Positions 19,475 through 29,153 are shown, numbered from the stretch's first letter. The stretch: 64,000 bases of DNA from an uncultured Carboxylicivirga sp. (GCF_963668385.1 NZ_OY764327.1:5836724-5900723); one strand, 5' to 3'. Numbers and translations: made by a program. The notes: a model not told the origin generated them from the letters alone.

Positions 19475-20017
19475 TTATTTCACCAACTTACTAATCGCTT
19501 TAAAGGTATCAGAACCTGCAAAACGACATAGTTCAAACAACAACGATTCGTAAGATGTAACAATAGCTCCTTCCTGACGCAAACGTGCAATTGCATTTTG
19601 CTTATTAGCCAATGTACGCGAGCTAACACAATCTTCAACAACCACAGGATGATATCCTCGTTCGATAAGATCGATAGCTGTTTGCAATACACATATATGA
19701 GTTTCCATCCCGGCCAAAATAACAAAGCGCTTACCTGTTAATTCTGTTTCTTCCATCAATTTTGGCTCATCGCAACAGCTAAAAGCCATCTTTTCGACAT
19801 GAGGATCGGATGCAATCAATTTTTCGATTGATTCAATGGTATCACCTAAGCCTTTTTTATATTGCTCACTTACAATTACAGGTACTTTTAAAGCCTGCAA
19901 TCCCTGAATCAAAATTTCGATATTGGCAGCCAGTTGCTCGTGTTCGTGAATATGCGGAAACAAACGTTCCTGAACATCAACAATCATTGCAACCGCATTA
20001 TCCTTCAATACTCGCAT
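19475..20017 (-). CDS. Isochorismatase family cysteine hydrolase
   Basis: This 180-residue hydrolase has the triad of the nicotinamidase/isochorismatase fold: Asp in MIVDVQERLF, Lys in VEKMAFSC, and Cys in METHICVLQTA. The family includes nicotinamidase and YcaC-like enzymes; the substrate is unknown. It starts 3 bases after the stop of the phosphohexomutase gene, so it is co-transcribed with it. Confidence 0.9.
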   Translation of the reverse strand: MRVLKDNAVAMIVDVQERLFPHIHEHEQLAANIEILIQGLQALKVPVIVSEQYKKGLGDTIESIEKLIASDPHVEKMAFSCCDEPKLMEETELTGKRFVILAGMETHICVLQTAIDLIERGYHPVVVEDCVSSRTLANKQNAIARLRQEGAIVTSYESLLFELCRFAGSDTFKAISKLVK

Positions 20018-20020
20018 AAT

Positions 20021-21538
20021 TTATCTATTTTTTAATATATTAAAGTTAAGGCATTTAAATTCTTCAAAAAATCCTACTAATTGATCAGCAATAGCATCTA
20101 CTCCACCTTTTATATCCGATTCTATATTCAGTGGTATTACTGGATCGTGTAACGACAAGCGAAGCAAAAACCATCCTTTTTGTTGTTGATGTTCGCACGC
20201 AACCCTTACTCCTTCATAATTATCGGACATAATTTTCCAACCTTCCTGTGCAGACGCGAACAATTCTAAGTCATTAATCACTTTTTCTCCGTAACCTCTA
20301 AAATCTTCTGCTTCTATTTTTATCCTGAATTCTTTACTATCAGCAGGTTGAGGCAAATCTTCTATTAGTGAAGTAAGCGTTTTACCTTCCTTCTTAAGCC
20401 GGGCCATTTTTATCAGGATTTTTGTAACCAGATAAGCTCCATCATCCAAAAAATAATTCTCTTTTAGTGCGGCATGCCCTGAGGTTTCGATTGCTAACCA
20501 CGATTCTTTTCCTTCTTTATTTAATCGAATCGATTCATTAATTACATTCTTATACCCACGTTTAAATCGGTGATGAGTGGCTTTTAAATGATCGTTGATA
20601 AACCACGACAATCCATCTGAAGTAATGGAATCAGTTACGACAACCGAACCCGGATGTTCTTCGTTTATAATAGCTGCCGAAAGCGCGATTAATTCATTTC
20701 GATTAATAGGATTAGCCAATTCATCAACAATAGCCGCACGATCCACATCTGTATCAAAAATAATCCCTAAATCAGCTTTTGTTTCTTTCACTGCTTCACA
20801 AATAGAACTCATCGCCTTATTGTCTTCCGGATTCGGTATATGATTCAGGAATCGCCCGTCGGGATCTAAAAACTGGCTACCCGAAATATCAGCTCCCAAA
20901 TATTTCAACACCTTATAGGCATAAAAACCTCCGGCTCCATTACCAGCATCCAATACTATTTTAAAGCCGTCTAAAGGTTTATCAAAATTCTCGGAATTAA
21001 CTTCATTTTTGATCTTTTCAGCAAGAATACCAGAATACACATCAATAAATGCAATATTCTCAATAGTTCCGGCCACACCAGCACTTTCAACATCACCTGA
21101 TGCCGCTAAAGACAGGATTTCGCTTATATCAGCTTTTTCTAATCCTCCTTTCGAAGTAAAAAACTTTAATCCGTTTCGATTAAATGGCAGATGACTGGCA
21201 GTTAACATTACGGCACCATCGGTAAGATATGGCTTGGTAACCGTGGTCATAAACATGGCTGGTGTTGACGCTAAAGCACAATCCATCACATCAACTCCTT
21301 GTTTTACAAGACTATTGATAAACGATGCTTTTAAATCGGGACCGGACAAACGAGAGTCCATCCCAACTGCAATTTTTAGCTTGTGTTTGTCCGACTTTTT
21401 CTTTAACCACAGAACAAACGCTTCTGCCAATCGGGCTACCGTCCGTTCATTTAAATTAACTGTTTCGCCGGGAACTCCTTCCAGAGCAACCCCTCTGATA
21501 TCAGAACCATTTTGTAAACTATTCCAGTTAAAAGCCAT
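20021..21538 (-). CDS. Phosphomannomutase/phosphoglucomutase family enzyme
   Basis: This 505-residue cytoplasmic enzyme belongs to the alpha-D-phosphohexomutase family. It has the start SDIRGVALEGV, the phosphoserine loop TASHLPFNRNGLKFF (Leu replaces the Asn of the usual SHNP), the metal loop DTDVDRAAIVD, and the sugar-binding ETSGHAALKENYF. It probably interconverts hexose-6- and hexose-1-phosphates for nucleotide sugar synthesis. It lies 6 bases after the SIS isomerase gene. A shared role with it in glycan precursor supply is an inference from position. Confidence 0.9.
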   Translation of the reverse strand: MAFNWNSLQNGSDIRGVALEGVPGETVNLNERTVARLAEAFVLWLKKKSDKHKLKIAVGMDSRLSGPDLKASFINSLVKQGVDVMDCALASTPAMFMTTVTKPYLTDGAVMLTASHLPFNRNGLKFFTSKGGLEKADISEILSLAASGDVESAGVAGTIENIAFIDVYSGILAEKIKNEVNSENFDKPLDGFKIVLDAGNGAGGFYAYKVLKYLGADISGSQFLDPDGRFLNHIPNPEDNKAMSSICEAVKETKADLGIIFDTDVDRAAIVDELANPINRNELIALSAAIINEEHPGSVVVTDSITSDGLSWFINDHLKATHHRFKRGYKNVINESIRLNKEGKESWLAIETSGHAALKENYFLDDGAYLVTKILIKMARLKKEGKTLTSLIEDLPQPADSKEFRIKIEAEDFRGYGEKVINDLELFASAQEGWKIMSDNYEGVRVACEHQQQKGWFLLRLSLHDPVIPLNIESDIKGGVDAIADQLVGFFEEFKCLNFNILKNR

Positions 21539-21544
21539 AGCGAA

Positions 21545-22156
21545 TTATTTTATTCCCGCTGCCTTCCTTGATTTGTCACCTAAATATCCACCATGATGAC
21601 GCTTTGCATAATCGGCATTGGTAAAATTAATTTTTTTCATAAGCAGCACCACCAAAACATCGCCAATAACGGTCATTGTTGTGGTTGAAGTAGTTGGCGT
21701 TAATCCCAAAGCACATACTTCGGTTGGATTTCCGGTACTAATACAAACATCAGACTCTTGTGCCAGAACCGATTCAGTATTACTGGTAATAACAATAATT
21801 GGAATGTTAGGATGTAGACCTCGAGCCAAATCAATAAGCTCAATTATTTCGCGCGTTTTACCCGAATTTGAAATCATCAACATCACATCGTTTTCCTGTA
21901 CAACTCCCAAATCTCCATGTTGAGCTTCACTCGGATGCAAAAAAACAGATGGAGTTCCGGTAGAACTGAAAGTTGTAGCCATATTAACAGCTATCTGACC
22001 AGCTTTGCCCATGCCTGTTGTGATAAGCTTTCCTTTCTTTTCGTGAATTTGCTGATACATTAAATTAACAGCTTTTTCAAAGTCGTCGGTTGCAGGAATA
22101 TTTTGTATTGCTTGCGCCTCGTGTTGTAAAAGCGCTTTTACTTCTTCTAATATCAT
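21545..22156 (-). CDS. SIS domain isomerase (KdsD/KpsF-like, no CBS domains)
   Basis: This 203-residue protein is a single SIS domain with LITTGMGKAGQIAVNMATTFSSTG, the LHPSEAQHGDLG motif of arabinose-5-phosphate isomerases, ISNSGKTREI and TPTTSTTTM. The C-terminal CBS pair of the E. coli enzyme is absent, as in several Bacteroidota. The likely reaction is ribulose-5-phosphate to arabinose-5-phosphate for Kdo synthesis. It is the first gene of a three-gene unit (isomerase, phosphohexomutase, isochorismatase) preceded by a -7 box. Confidence 0.85.
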   Translation of the reverse strand: MILEEVKALLQHEAQAIQNIPATDDFEKAVNLMYQQIHEKKGKLITTGMGKAGQIAVNMATTFSSTGTPSVFLHPSEAQHGDLGVVQENDVMLMISNSGKTREIIELIDLARGLHPNIPIIVITSNTESVLAQESDVCISTGNPTEVCALGLTPTTSTTTMTVIGDVLVVLLMKKINFTNADYAKRHHGGYLGDKSRKAAGIK

Positions 22157-22175
22157 ACTATGAATTTTTTCAACA

Positions 22176-22183
22176 CAAAGGTA
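22176..22183 (-). promoter_or_regulatory. Bacteroidota -7 box for the SIS-hexomutase operon
   Basis: On the minus strand TACCTTTG matches TAnnTTTG, 19 bases before the ATG at 22156. A TTTG further upstream (22197-22200) is too close for the usual spacing. Confidence 0.45.
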
Positions 22184-22208
22184 TTATTTTCATTTGCAAA
22201 AAAACATG

Positions 22209-23171
22209 TTAAAGCTCTTCCGATTCTAAATAAAGATAATCCCAAACACCACCTAACCAATCCTTATATAAATTAATTGAATTATGCTTCTTAAGCTTTC
22301 GAAAATAACGTTTCGATTCATTATTTTTCGATAAAGGATAAAACCAAAAATCATTGAAATAATTATAAGCCTGATTCCAGTTTATTGTATTTTCTTCTAT
22401 CAAGTTATAAAATACATTGTGTAATTCCTGAAACAAATCAATCTTTTCCTTTCGTGTTAACGATTTCTTCAAAATAATAGCAGGATCTGCTAAAATCCCC
22501 CTTCCAATCATAACACCCTTAATATTAGGAAAACGCTCCGCTAAATCATTCATAGCTGTTTGATTCACAATATCTCCATTGGCAACGACCGGAAGTTGGC
22601 ACGAGCTCATCATATGTTCAAAGGCATTCCAATCGGGTTCTCCTTTATATTTTTGAGTAACCAAGCGTGGATGAATTATCACCTCCTCAATAGGATACTG
22701 ATTTAATATAGAAATGATTTGACTTCCTTGTGCCTGATCATTTAATCCCGTTCGCATTTTTATCGAAAGCTTTAGCTTTAGATCTTTTTGAAAGTAATCA
22801 TCCAGCAACTTTTTAATTAAATCAGGTTCCGAAAGCATACCCCCTCCCTTTTTACGTTTCACAAGCATAGGAAAGGGACAACCCATATTTATATTTAACT
22901 CTTCATATCCAAATGCTTTTATTTTCTTTGCAAACTCGATTAAGAATGATGAAGTATTAACCGCAATCTGAGGTATTAAATTATTTCCAAAATTAAGTTC
23001 TTCATTTAATTCCGGTAATAAATCAGGATTCGAAAAAGTATCTTTCCCTTCTTCAAAAAAAGGCGTAAAATATTTATCAATACCCCCATACACCTTGGCC
23101 AAGGCCTTTCGATAGAAAACACTGGTATAACCCTGAAGCGGGGCTAAATATATTTGTTTACTGCTTTTCAA
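22209..23171 (-). CDS. tRNA-dihydrouridine synthase
   Basis: This 320-residue FMN enzyme reduces uridine to dihydrouridine in tRNA. It has YLAPLQGYT at the start, the catalytic Cys in NINMGCPFPMLVKRKKGGGM, then SIKMRTG, VIIHPRLVTQKYKG, PVVANGDI and MIGRGILADP. It resembles the DusB/C group rather than one clear subfamily. The gene is divergent from a DeoR regulator over 117 bases. Confidence 0.9.
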   Translation of the reverse strand: MKSSKQIYLAPLQGYTSVFYRKALAKVYGGIDKYFTPFFEEGKDTFSNPDLLPELNEELNFGNNLIPQIAVNTSSFLIEFAKKIKAFGYEELNINMGCPFPMLVKRKKGGGMLSEPDLIKKLLDDYFQKDLKLKLSIKMRTGLNDQAQGSQIISILNQYPIEEVIIHPRLVTQKYKGEPDWNAFEHMMSSCQLPVVANGDIVNQTAMNDLAERFPNIKGVMIGRGILADPAIILKKSLTRKEKIDLFQELHNVFYNLIEENTINWNQAYNYFNDFWFYPLSKNNESKRYFRKLKKHNSINLYKDWLGGVWDYLYLESEEL

Positions 23172-23288
23172 ATTAATTGTGTTACTAATTATTCTGTAAA
23201 AATATTGAATCTGTAACGACTAGTATATCTTTAGCAAAAATTTTAGTTAATTTGTGAAAATAGTTTTATCGAAAGAAAACGAAACGAA

Positions 23289-24071
23289 ATGAATGACTTT
23301 GATCCGAATACTACCGTTGGCCGACGTGGACTTATTCTAAAAATATTAGACGAAAAAGGACAAGTTAATGTGCACGAACTAAGTGAGCAATTTGAAGTTA
23401 GTGAAGTTACTATTCGTAACGACCTAACCCAATTGGAGCATAAAAACCTGCTTATCAGAGCCCGGGGTGGTGCCATCAAAACAGATAAAGTAAATCTGGA
23501 AATTAAGCTTTCGGATAAAAAAATTCAGCATAGCAAAGAAAAAGAAGCCATTGGCAAAAGAGCGGCAAAACTCATCGAAGAAGGTGATACAATTGTATTG
23601 GACTCAGGCACAACCACCAAAGAAGTTGCCAATCATTTGCATCGTTTCAAAAACCTTACGGTAATAACCAATGCCTTAAACATTGCAGCACCCCTGGCTG
23701 AATCGGAACATATTAATATTATTATGCCTGGTGGTGTAATGCGAAAAAATTCACTTTCGCTGGTAGGGTCCATCGGGCAAAATAACTTGAAAAGCTTTTT
23801 TAGCGATAAACTATTTATTGGCGCCGATGGCATTGATGCTCAATTAGGTATTAGTACTCCTCACATCGAAGAAGCAGCACTAAATCGCACCATGCTAAAA
23901 ATGGCAAAAAAAGTGATTTTAGTTGCTGACTCCAGTAAGTTCAAAAAACGTAGTTTGGCTATCATTGGGCAACTTACCGACATTGATGTAGTAGTAACCG
24001 ACAAAGGACTAGCCGAAGATGACTATGAGAAGTTAATCAATGCCGGCATTGAAGTAATAATAGCCGATTAA
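23289..24071 (+). CDS. DeoR/GlpR family transcriptional regulator
   Basis: This 260-residue regulator has an N-terminal winged helix (GRRGLILKILDEKGQVNVHELSEQF, EVTIRNDLTQLE) and a C-terminal sugar-phosphate effector domain (DSGTTTKEVANHL, ITNALNIA, PGGVMRKNSLSLVG, FIGADGID). Family members usually repress sugar or amino-sugar catabolism and release DNA on binding a phosphorylated sugar. No catabolic operon adjoins it, so the target is unknown. Confidence 0.93.
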   Translation: MNDFDPNTTVGRRGLILKILDEKGQVNVHELSEQFEVSEVTIRNDLTQLEHKNLLIRARGGAIKTDKVNLEIKLSDKKIQHSKEKEAIGKRAAKLIEEGDTIVLDSGTTTKEVANHLHRFKNLTVITNALNIAAPLAESEHINIIMPGGVMRKNSLSLVGSIGQNNLKSFFSDKLFIGADGIDAQLGISTPHIEEAALNRTMLKMAKKVILVADSSKFKKRSLAIIGQLTDIDVVVTDKGLAEDDYEKLINAGIEVIIAD

Positions 24072-24129
24072 AAATATTTTGAACATCGCGTAATTAATCC
24101 TGTTAAAGTTAAATAAAGCCTTAACGAAT

Positions 24130-24903
24130 ATGATTATTGTAATTTCTCCAGCTAAAACATTAGATTTCGAAACTCCGGTTACAAAAACCGAAAATACTGA
24201 TATACGATTTCCGAAAGAATCATCAACTTTGGTAAAAAACCTGAAAAAGGTTAAGCCCGAAGAACTGGCCAAACTTATGAGCATTAGTTCGCCATTGGCA
24301 AATCTTAACTATCACAGGTTTCAATTGTGGAATCATCCTTTTAATGAGGAAGACACAAGAGCTGCTCTTTTTGCATTTAAAGGCGATGTTTATACCGGAA
24401 TAGATGCCACTACTCTTAACTCAAATGAATTGGATTATACCAATTCGCACCTTCGTATTTTATCCGGGCTATATGGATTGCTGCGACCACTTGACGCAAT
24501 TATGCCCTATCGTCTAGAAATGGGAACCAAACTTCAAACCGGATCAAATAAAAACCTTTATGAATTCTGGGGAGATAAAATTACGAAACTTCTGGCTGAT
24601 GATATGAAAGCCAACAATGAAGAAGTACTGATCAATTTAGCTTCCAACGAATATTTTAAATCCATTGATAAAAAGAAGCTCAAAAAACGGATTATCACAC
24701 CCGTTTTTAAGGATCAGAAAAATGGCGAATACAAAGTCATCAGCTTTTTTGCAAAAAAAGCCAGAGGTATGATGACCCGTTTTATCATTCAGAATAAAAT
24801 AGAAAACCCGGAAGATTTAAGAGCTTTTGATTTAGGAGGTTACTATTACCACCAGGATTTATCGAAACCCGACATGCCTGTTTTTGTTCGCGATAATGCT
24901 TAA
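24130..24903 (+). CDS. yaaA: Peroxide stress protein YaaA (DUF328)
   Basis: This 257-residue protein matches YaaA over its length: MIIVISPAKTLDFE, YTGIDATTLN, LRILSGLYGLLRPLD, MPYRLEMGTKL, NLASNEYFKSID, and FAKKARGMMTRFII. In E. coli YaaA limits free iron and oxidative DNA damage during peroxide stress. The gene is solitary, between the DeoR regulator and an unknown protein. Confidence 0.95.
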   Translation: MIIVISPAKTLDFETPVTKTENTDIRFPKESSTLVKNLKKVKPEELAKLMSISSPLANLNYHRFQLWNHPFNEEDTRAALFAFKGDVYTGIDATTLNSNELDYTNSHLRILSGLYGLLRPLDAIMPYRLEMGTKLQTGSNKNLYEFWGDKITKLLADDMKANNEEVLINLASNEYFKSIDKKKLKKRIITPVFKDQKNGEYKVISFFAKKARGMMTRFIIQNKIENPEDLRAFDLGGYYYHQDLSKPDMPVFVRDNA

Positions 24904-24940
24904 ATCAAGAGATACTTAAGTAGGCAAGAACTTGGATTAA

Positions 24941-24948
24941 TATATTTG
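24941..24948 (+). promoter_or_regulatory. Possible -7 box upstream of the 237-residue unknown protein
   Basis: TATATTTG matches TAnnTTTG and would give a leader of about 120 bases before 25075. No -33 match at proper spacing. Confidence 0.35.
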
Positions 24949-25074
24949 AGCATCTATTTTTTAAGTTTTTTCTGGTCAATAAATTAAACTCATAGTTGAT
25001 CCCTAATAATTTTTGTTTTAACTTTTAGTCAATGCAAATAGAAATTAGGAGGCTAATTATTAAAACACACATCT

Positions 25075-25788
25075 ATGAGTCAAAACCAATTAATACTCCA
25101 GCGATATGGTAATTTACTAAAAGAGGAATCTTTAGTAACCATGAATGATAAGATCCTTCCCAATACTTTTGTATTGGAAGCTCCAGAACCATTTCCCGGA
25201 TACTTTGGCTATTATAGCGATATCCCTTCTGACTCTAAACCCTTATATCTTTATTTGGTATTAAAAGGTTTGTATACACTGGAAGAAGTAACCAGAGCTA
25301 CCCAAAATATTAAAAAGTATTTTGGAACTAACTTCAATGCTGCGGCAGGTACCATTTACATGTACAACAAATTATTTCATATCATAAGGGTTCGCCATTT
25401 AGATACTTTTGATCAGATTGCAGATTTACAACATGGCTATCTTGATCAGGGCATTGAATTTAAAAAGAAACCTAAAAACATTTCGGGTAAAGCGATAATT
25501 CGGTTAAAAAAATTCTTCATGCTCGAAGAAGTAGAAGATGGTGTTTATTTTGACTTAGACGAAAAAGACCATGGCTACTTCACCATTCCTTACAAATTAC
25601 CATGGAAACATTTTGAAGACATTACTAAAAAGGCCAAACACAATTGGGATCGAAGTGTCTTCGATTCAGCCTTGGGCCATATTCACGAAAATTTCGGTAT
25701 CAGAGATATCATTCGTATTTATAATCCAAACATAGATATTAATTATCTGATGGATGCACGAAAAGTATACCTCGACCGGATTAAATAG
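25075..25788 (+). CDS. Conserved-looking protein of unknown function
   Basis: I do not recognise this 237-residue protein. It has no signal peptide and no membrane helix, and is mixed charged and aromatic (PGYFGYYSDIP, GTIYMYNKLFHIIRVRHL, YFTIPYKLPWKHF). The composition suggests a soluble globular cytoplasmic protein. An AGGAGG lies about 25 bases before the ATG, too far for a standard site. It has its own terminator downstream and no functional neighbours. Confidence 0.8.
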   Translation: MSQNQLILQRYGNLLKEESLVTMNDKILPNTFVLEAPEPFPGYFGYYSDIPSDSKPLYLYLVLKGLYTLEEVTRATQNIKKYFGTNFNAAAGTIYMYNKLFHIIRVRHLDTFDQIADLQHGYLDQGIEFKKKPKNISGKAIIRLKKFFMLEEVEDGVYFDLDEKDHGYFTIPYKLPWKHFEDITKKAKHNWDRSVFDSALGHIHENFGIRDIIRIYNPNIDINYLMDARKVYLDRIK

Positions 25789-25808
25789 TTCAGATTTAGT
25801 TAGCACCT

Positions 25809-25839
25809 TACCCGATTCTTCTGATTCGGGTATTTTTTT
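25809..25839 (+). terminator. Terminator after the 237-residue unknown protein
   Basis: TACCCGA (25809-25815) pairs with TCGGGTA (25826-25832) and is followed by seven T. Confidence 0.85.
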
Positions 25840-25939
25840 CGACTAATTGGTCGAAATTTCGAAAAATTTAACACACATCAGTAAACCATTTACTAATCTT
25901 TTGCCTTTATTTGAAAACAAAATCACAATCATTTCTCCT

Positions 25940-26707
25940 ATGTTTAAAAATAAAAAACATTATACGCATGCAAATTTTGTATTCGTACTATTGTTATCAT
26001 CTTTACTAAGTTGTAATAATGCACATTACTCTTCAAGTAAAACAGATTCGCACACTACGTTTTTGGACGACTCGTTTAAAAACGAGAGTTCATTTGATGA
26101 ATTAATCAAACCTTACAAAGACACCATCGATTCAAAAATGTATAAGGTTATTGGACATGCAGCCCAAACTTTAGATAAAGCACAGCCCGAAGGTTTGTTA
26201 ACTAACTTTATTTCAGATTTGATTTTAGAAGAATCTCAAATTATAAGTGCTGAAAAATCACTTCCTAAACCAGAAATGGCCTTAATGAATTTCAAAGGAT
26301 TAAGAACCATAATAAACGAAGGCCCCATTACCGTTAATAATATCTTTCAATTAATGCCTTTCGAAAACGAGGTGGTTTTGGTAACACTTAGTAAAGAACA
26401 AACCATCGAGTTTCTAAATTACATAGCAAGTGAAGGTGGTGATGGCATTGCCGGGGCAAAGTTTAAAATTAAAGATGGCAAAGCCACTAATATCAAAATT
26501 GATGGTAAACCTTTAAACAAATCGGAATATGTAATTGCAACTTCCGACTATTTATCGAAAGGAGGTGATCATTATACTATTTTTACGCAAGGATCGATAA
26601 CCGAGACAAAAGTAAAACTACGGGATATGATAATCGATCATATCACAAAATTGGAAGAAAAAGGATTGAAAGCAGATGCTAAACTGGATAACAGAATTAC
26701 ATTATGA
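25940..26707 (+). CDS. Lipoprotein with 5'-nucleotidase C-terminal domain
   Basis: Starting at ATG 25940 this is a 255-residue lipoprotein (FVLLLSSLLSC lipobox near residue 24). The rest matches the substrate-specificity domain of periplasmic 5'-nucleotidases: ALMNFKGLRTIINEGPITVNNIFQLMPFEN and ATSDYLSKGGDHY. An in-frame start at 25847 was rejected because it would hide the lipoprotein signal inside the protein. It overlaps the next gene by four bases; that gene encodes the missing catalytic domain, so the two together replace one two-domain enzyme. Confidence 0.9.
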   Translation: MFKNKKHYTHANFVFVLLLSSLLSCNNAHYSSSKTDSHTTFLDDSFKNESSFDELIKPYKDTIDSKMYKVIGHAAQTLDKAQPEGLLTNFISDLILEESQIISAEKSLPKPEMALMNFKGLRTIINEGPITVNNIFQLMPFENEVVLVTLSKEQTIEFLNYIASEGGDGIAGAKFKIKDGKATNIKIDGKPLNKSEYVIATSDYLSKGGDHYTIFTQGSITETKVKLRDMIIDHITKLEEKGLKADAKLDNRITL

Positions 26708-27615
26708 TACAGAACAGACGCAAATTTATTAAACAATTAGGAGCTGGCACATTAACTGCAGCTGTGGTTCCTCAACTACTTTCTTGTTCAAAAAAAGAAG
26801 TGCGCTTAACCGTTCTGCATACCAATGATGTACACAGTCAGATAGAACCATTACCAGCCGATCATCATGAATATCCTAACGGAGGAGGTTTTGCCAAACG
26901 AGCTGCTTTAGTTGAAAAAATCAGGCAAGAAAACGACAATGTTCTACTTTTAGATTGTGGAGATATTTTTCAGGGAACACCTTACTTTAATTTTTATAAA
27001 GGTGAGCTTGAAATAAAACTGATGAGTAAAATGGGTTACGATGCCAGTACCATTGGTAATCATGAATTTGATAATGGCATTGAAGAATTATCCAAGCAAA
27101 TTAAAAAAGCCAACTTCCCATTTATTTGTAGTAACTACGTTTTTGATAATACCCCTCTTGAAGGATTAACAATCCCTTATAAAACCTTTATTAAAGGGCC
27201 TCTGAAAATTGGTATTATGGGCTTAGGTATAGAGTTGGATGGCCTTGTTAACAACGATCGCTTTGGCAATACCCAATATATCGATCCCATTGAAGTGGCT
27301 AACAATACCGCTAAACTATTGAAAGAAAAAGAGAAGTGCGATTACATCATTGCTTTGTCTCACCTTGGATTTGATTATGCTTACGACAAGGTTTCGGATA
27401 AAAAAATTGCCGAAAATACGAGCGATATCAACATGATATTAGGTGGCCATACGCATACATTTATGAAAGAGCCTGCAATAGCTATAAATAAAGTAGGTAA
27501 AGAAGTGATTATTAATCAGGTTGGTAAATCAGGTATTTTCTTAGGCAGACTTGACGTTACCTTTTCAACCGAAAACAAGCAACCAACTGTTTTGAATATC
27601 ATGTATCAAGTCTGA
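26704..27615 (+). CDS. Exported metallophosphatase, 5'-nucleotidase N-terminal domain
   Basis: This 303-residue protein has a twin-arginine-like signal (NRRKFIKQLGAGTL) ending in a lipobox-like LLSC, then the calcineurin-type metallophosphatase motifs VLHTNDVHSQIEP, DCGDIFQGTP, GNHEFDNG, LSHLG and GGHTHTF. It would hydrolyse nucleotides outside the cytoplasm. It lacks the C-terminal domain found in E. coli UshA, which is encoded by the preceding gene; the ATGA overlap implies balanced synthesis. Confidence 0.92.
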   Translation: MIQNRRKFIKQLGAGTLTAAVVPQLLSCSKKEVRLTVLHTNDVHSQIEPLPADHHEYPNGGGFAKRAALVEKIRQENDNVLLLDCGDIFQGTPYFNFYKGELEIKLMSKMGYDASTIGNHEFDNGIEELSKQIKKANFPFICSNYVFDNTPLEGLTIPYKTFIKGPLKIGIMGLGIELDGLVNNDRFGNTQYIDPIEVANNTAKLLKEKEKCDYIIALSHLGFDYAYDKVSDKKIAENTSDINMILGGHTHTFMKEPAIAINKVGKEVIINQVGKSGIFLGRLDVTFSTENKQPTVLNIMYQV

Positions 27616-27718
27616 TAAAATATAACTATTCTGGCATTCACCAATAATATAGCAAAATTTTTTCGCCAATTTAATAAAGGAACTTCACTTTAATCATCGT
27701 AGTTTAAAAGAGTATAAT

Positions 27719-27750
27719 AAAGGCTGTTCAAAAATTAATAACAGCCTTTT
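27719..27750. terminator. Hairpin between convergent genes
   Basis: AAAGGCTGTT (27719-27728) pairs with AACAGCCTTT (27740-27749). The A/T ends could serve as a weak terminator in both directions. Confidence 0.7.
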
Positions 27751-27840
27751 AATATGATGTTTATTTTACCTAAGACATTTTAACATTTGCGACTTAAGCA
27801 AATATTAAATTTGTGAATGCCAGTTTGTTAAATCACTAAA

Positions 27841-28842
27841 TTAATACCTTAGTTGCTTCCAAGGCCCCATAGATCCATCCTCTTGTCTCATTCTGACCTT
27901 ACGATCTTTCTCTTCTCTAAATAGCTGTCCTTCTTCATCATACCACTGTGCATTATTAGTAACGATATAAGAGCTTGATTTTGATTCATCAAGACCATCA
28001 TCCTTAAGCCTATAAACTATCTCGCAATCACGCTTTTCATTAAACTCACCTGTTGATTTATACCTTTTAAGCTGATACTTTGACAACCACTCCATCTCAT
28101 CATATTCACAGGTTAATATCTCCGAAAGAGTATTATCTTCAAAAAACTCATTTTTAACAGATTTACCTGTATCATCTAACAATACTATATATTTTGTTAC
28201 AGTAGAACTTCCTTTACCATAATGAAAATTTTTAGTGTCAGTTATGGTTATTGTATTAATATCTGCTTCAATTTTCACAACACTACTCCTCTCAACAATT
28301 TCTTTATCCTTTTTCTTTGTTTTCTCACGATAAATGGTATTACTAATTATCATCGTTTTGTTATCTGGATATGATATTTCTGTTGCTGCTATTTTGTATG
28401 CAAACAAAAGTTTAGCATCCTTATTTAAGGAAGTCCTTCTTTCTATTATCTTTTCAGCACTTTTTACGCGTCCTTCAGAATCATATTTTAATTTTGAATT
28501 TGCCCAAATAAAAATCTTTTTTGATGTTGTATATCTATTATATGCAAAAGAAACTTCTCCATTTGGATTAAGAGCTCTTCTCTTATTTAATACCATTCTG
28601 CCATTTTCAAAATTCATGGGTGTAACTGAGCAGATATTTGAAAATAATATTCCATCATTAGATTTTCCTATATAAAACCCGCTTACTTGACCAATATTTG
28701 CCATTACAAAGTCTGTCATTCGTTTAACCAAAACCTCTTTCTCATTATTTGTCAACTCATTATTAAAATTTTGAGCATCTATAACTGCAGGGTTAAAAAC
28801 AATTAAGAAAATAACAATTGCTGCAATAATAATTTTTCTCAT
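27841..28842 (-). CDS. Secreted protein of unknown function
   Basis: I do not recognise this 333-residue protein. It has a signal peptide (IIIAAIVIFLIVFNPAVIDAQ, cleavage after VIDA) and then a charged, beta-rich sequence with several short repeats of the type YDSEGRVKSAE / YDEEGQLFREE / YRLKDDGLDE, similar in style to MORN-like or toxin-antitoxin-associated repeats. It lacks a lipobox and a type IX sorting tail. It is monocistronic with its own -7 box. Confidence 0.8.
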   Translation of the reverse strand: MRKIIIAAIVIFLIVFNPAVIDAQNFNNELTNNEKEVLVKRMTDFVMANIGQVSGFYIGKSNDGILFSNICSVTPMNFENGRMVLNKRRALNPNGEVSFAYNRYTTSKKIFIWANSKLKYDSEGRVKSAEKIIERRTSLNKDAKLLFAYKIAATEISYPDNKTMIISNTIYREKTKKKDKEIVERSSVVKIEADINTITITDTKNFHYGKGSSTVTKYIVLLDDTGKSVKNEFFEDNTLSEILTCEYDEMEWLSKYQLKRYKSTGEFNEKRDCEIVYRLKDDGLDESKSSSYIVTNNAQWYDEEGQLFREEKDRKVRMRQEDGSMGPWKQLRY

Positions 28843-28885
28843 CCTAAAAAATTGAAGTTATTAGTAAATTATAGCTTATATTAAA

Positions 28886-28893
28886 CAAATATA
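28886..28893 (-). promoter_or_regulatory. -7 box for the secreted unknown protein
   Basis: On the minus strand TATATTTG matches TAnnTTTG, 43 bases before the ATG at 28842. No -33 TTTG at normal spacing. Confidence 0.4.
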
Positions 28894-29153
28894 TAATTAA
28901 AATTCTATATAATACATTGCAATTATTATATATTCTTATTCTATACATATTGATGATTTAATTATAACAAAAACATCCCCATTTGCATGCCATTATAAAT
29001 AACAGAAAGCTTACTCTCAACAATCTTGTAGGTATTATTTTTTAGTCCTTTTTGACAATTTTCAATTAATATATTTTGAAAATTCTATATTATTTTTTTT
29101 AATAACTTTATATGCAAAAAAATGAATTAATCCTATTTCTTAATTCATTAGCA

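Noticed and set aside
20021-21538. SHLP instead of SHNP as a sign of a dead phosphohexomutase
   Set aside because: The phosphoserine, metal and sugar loops are intact, and I take the Leu to be a tolerated variant rather than inactivation.
25940-27615. Frameshifted single 5'-nucleotidase gene
   Set aside because: Each part has its own export signal, the domain order is reversed relative to the fused enzyme and the overlap is a clean ATGA.
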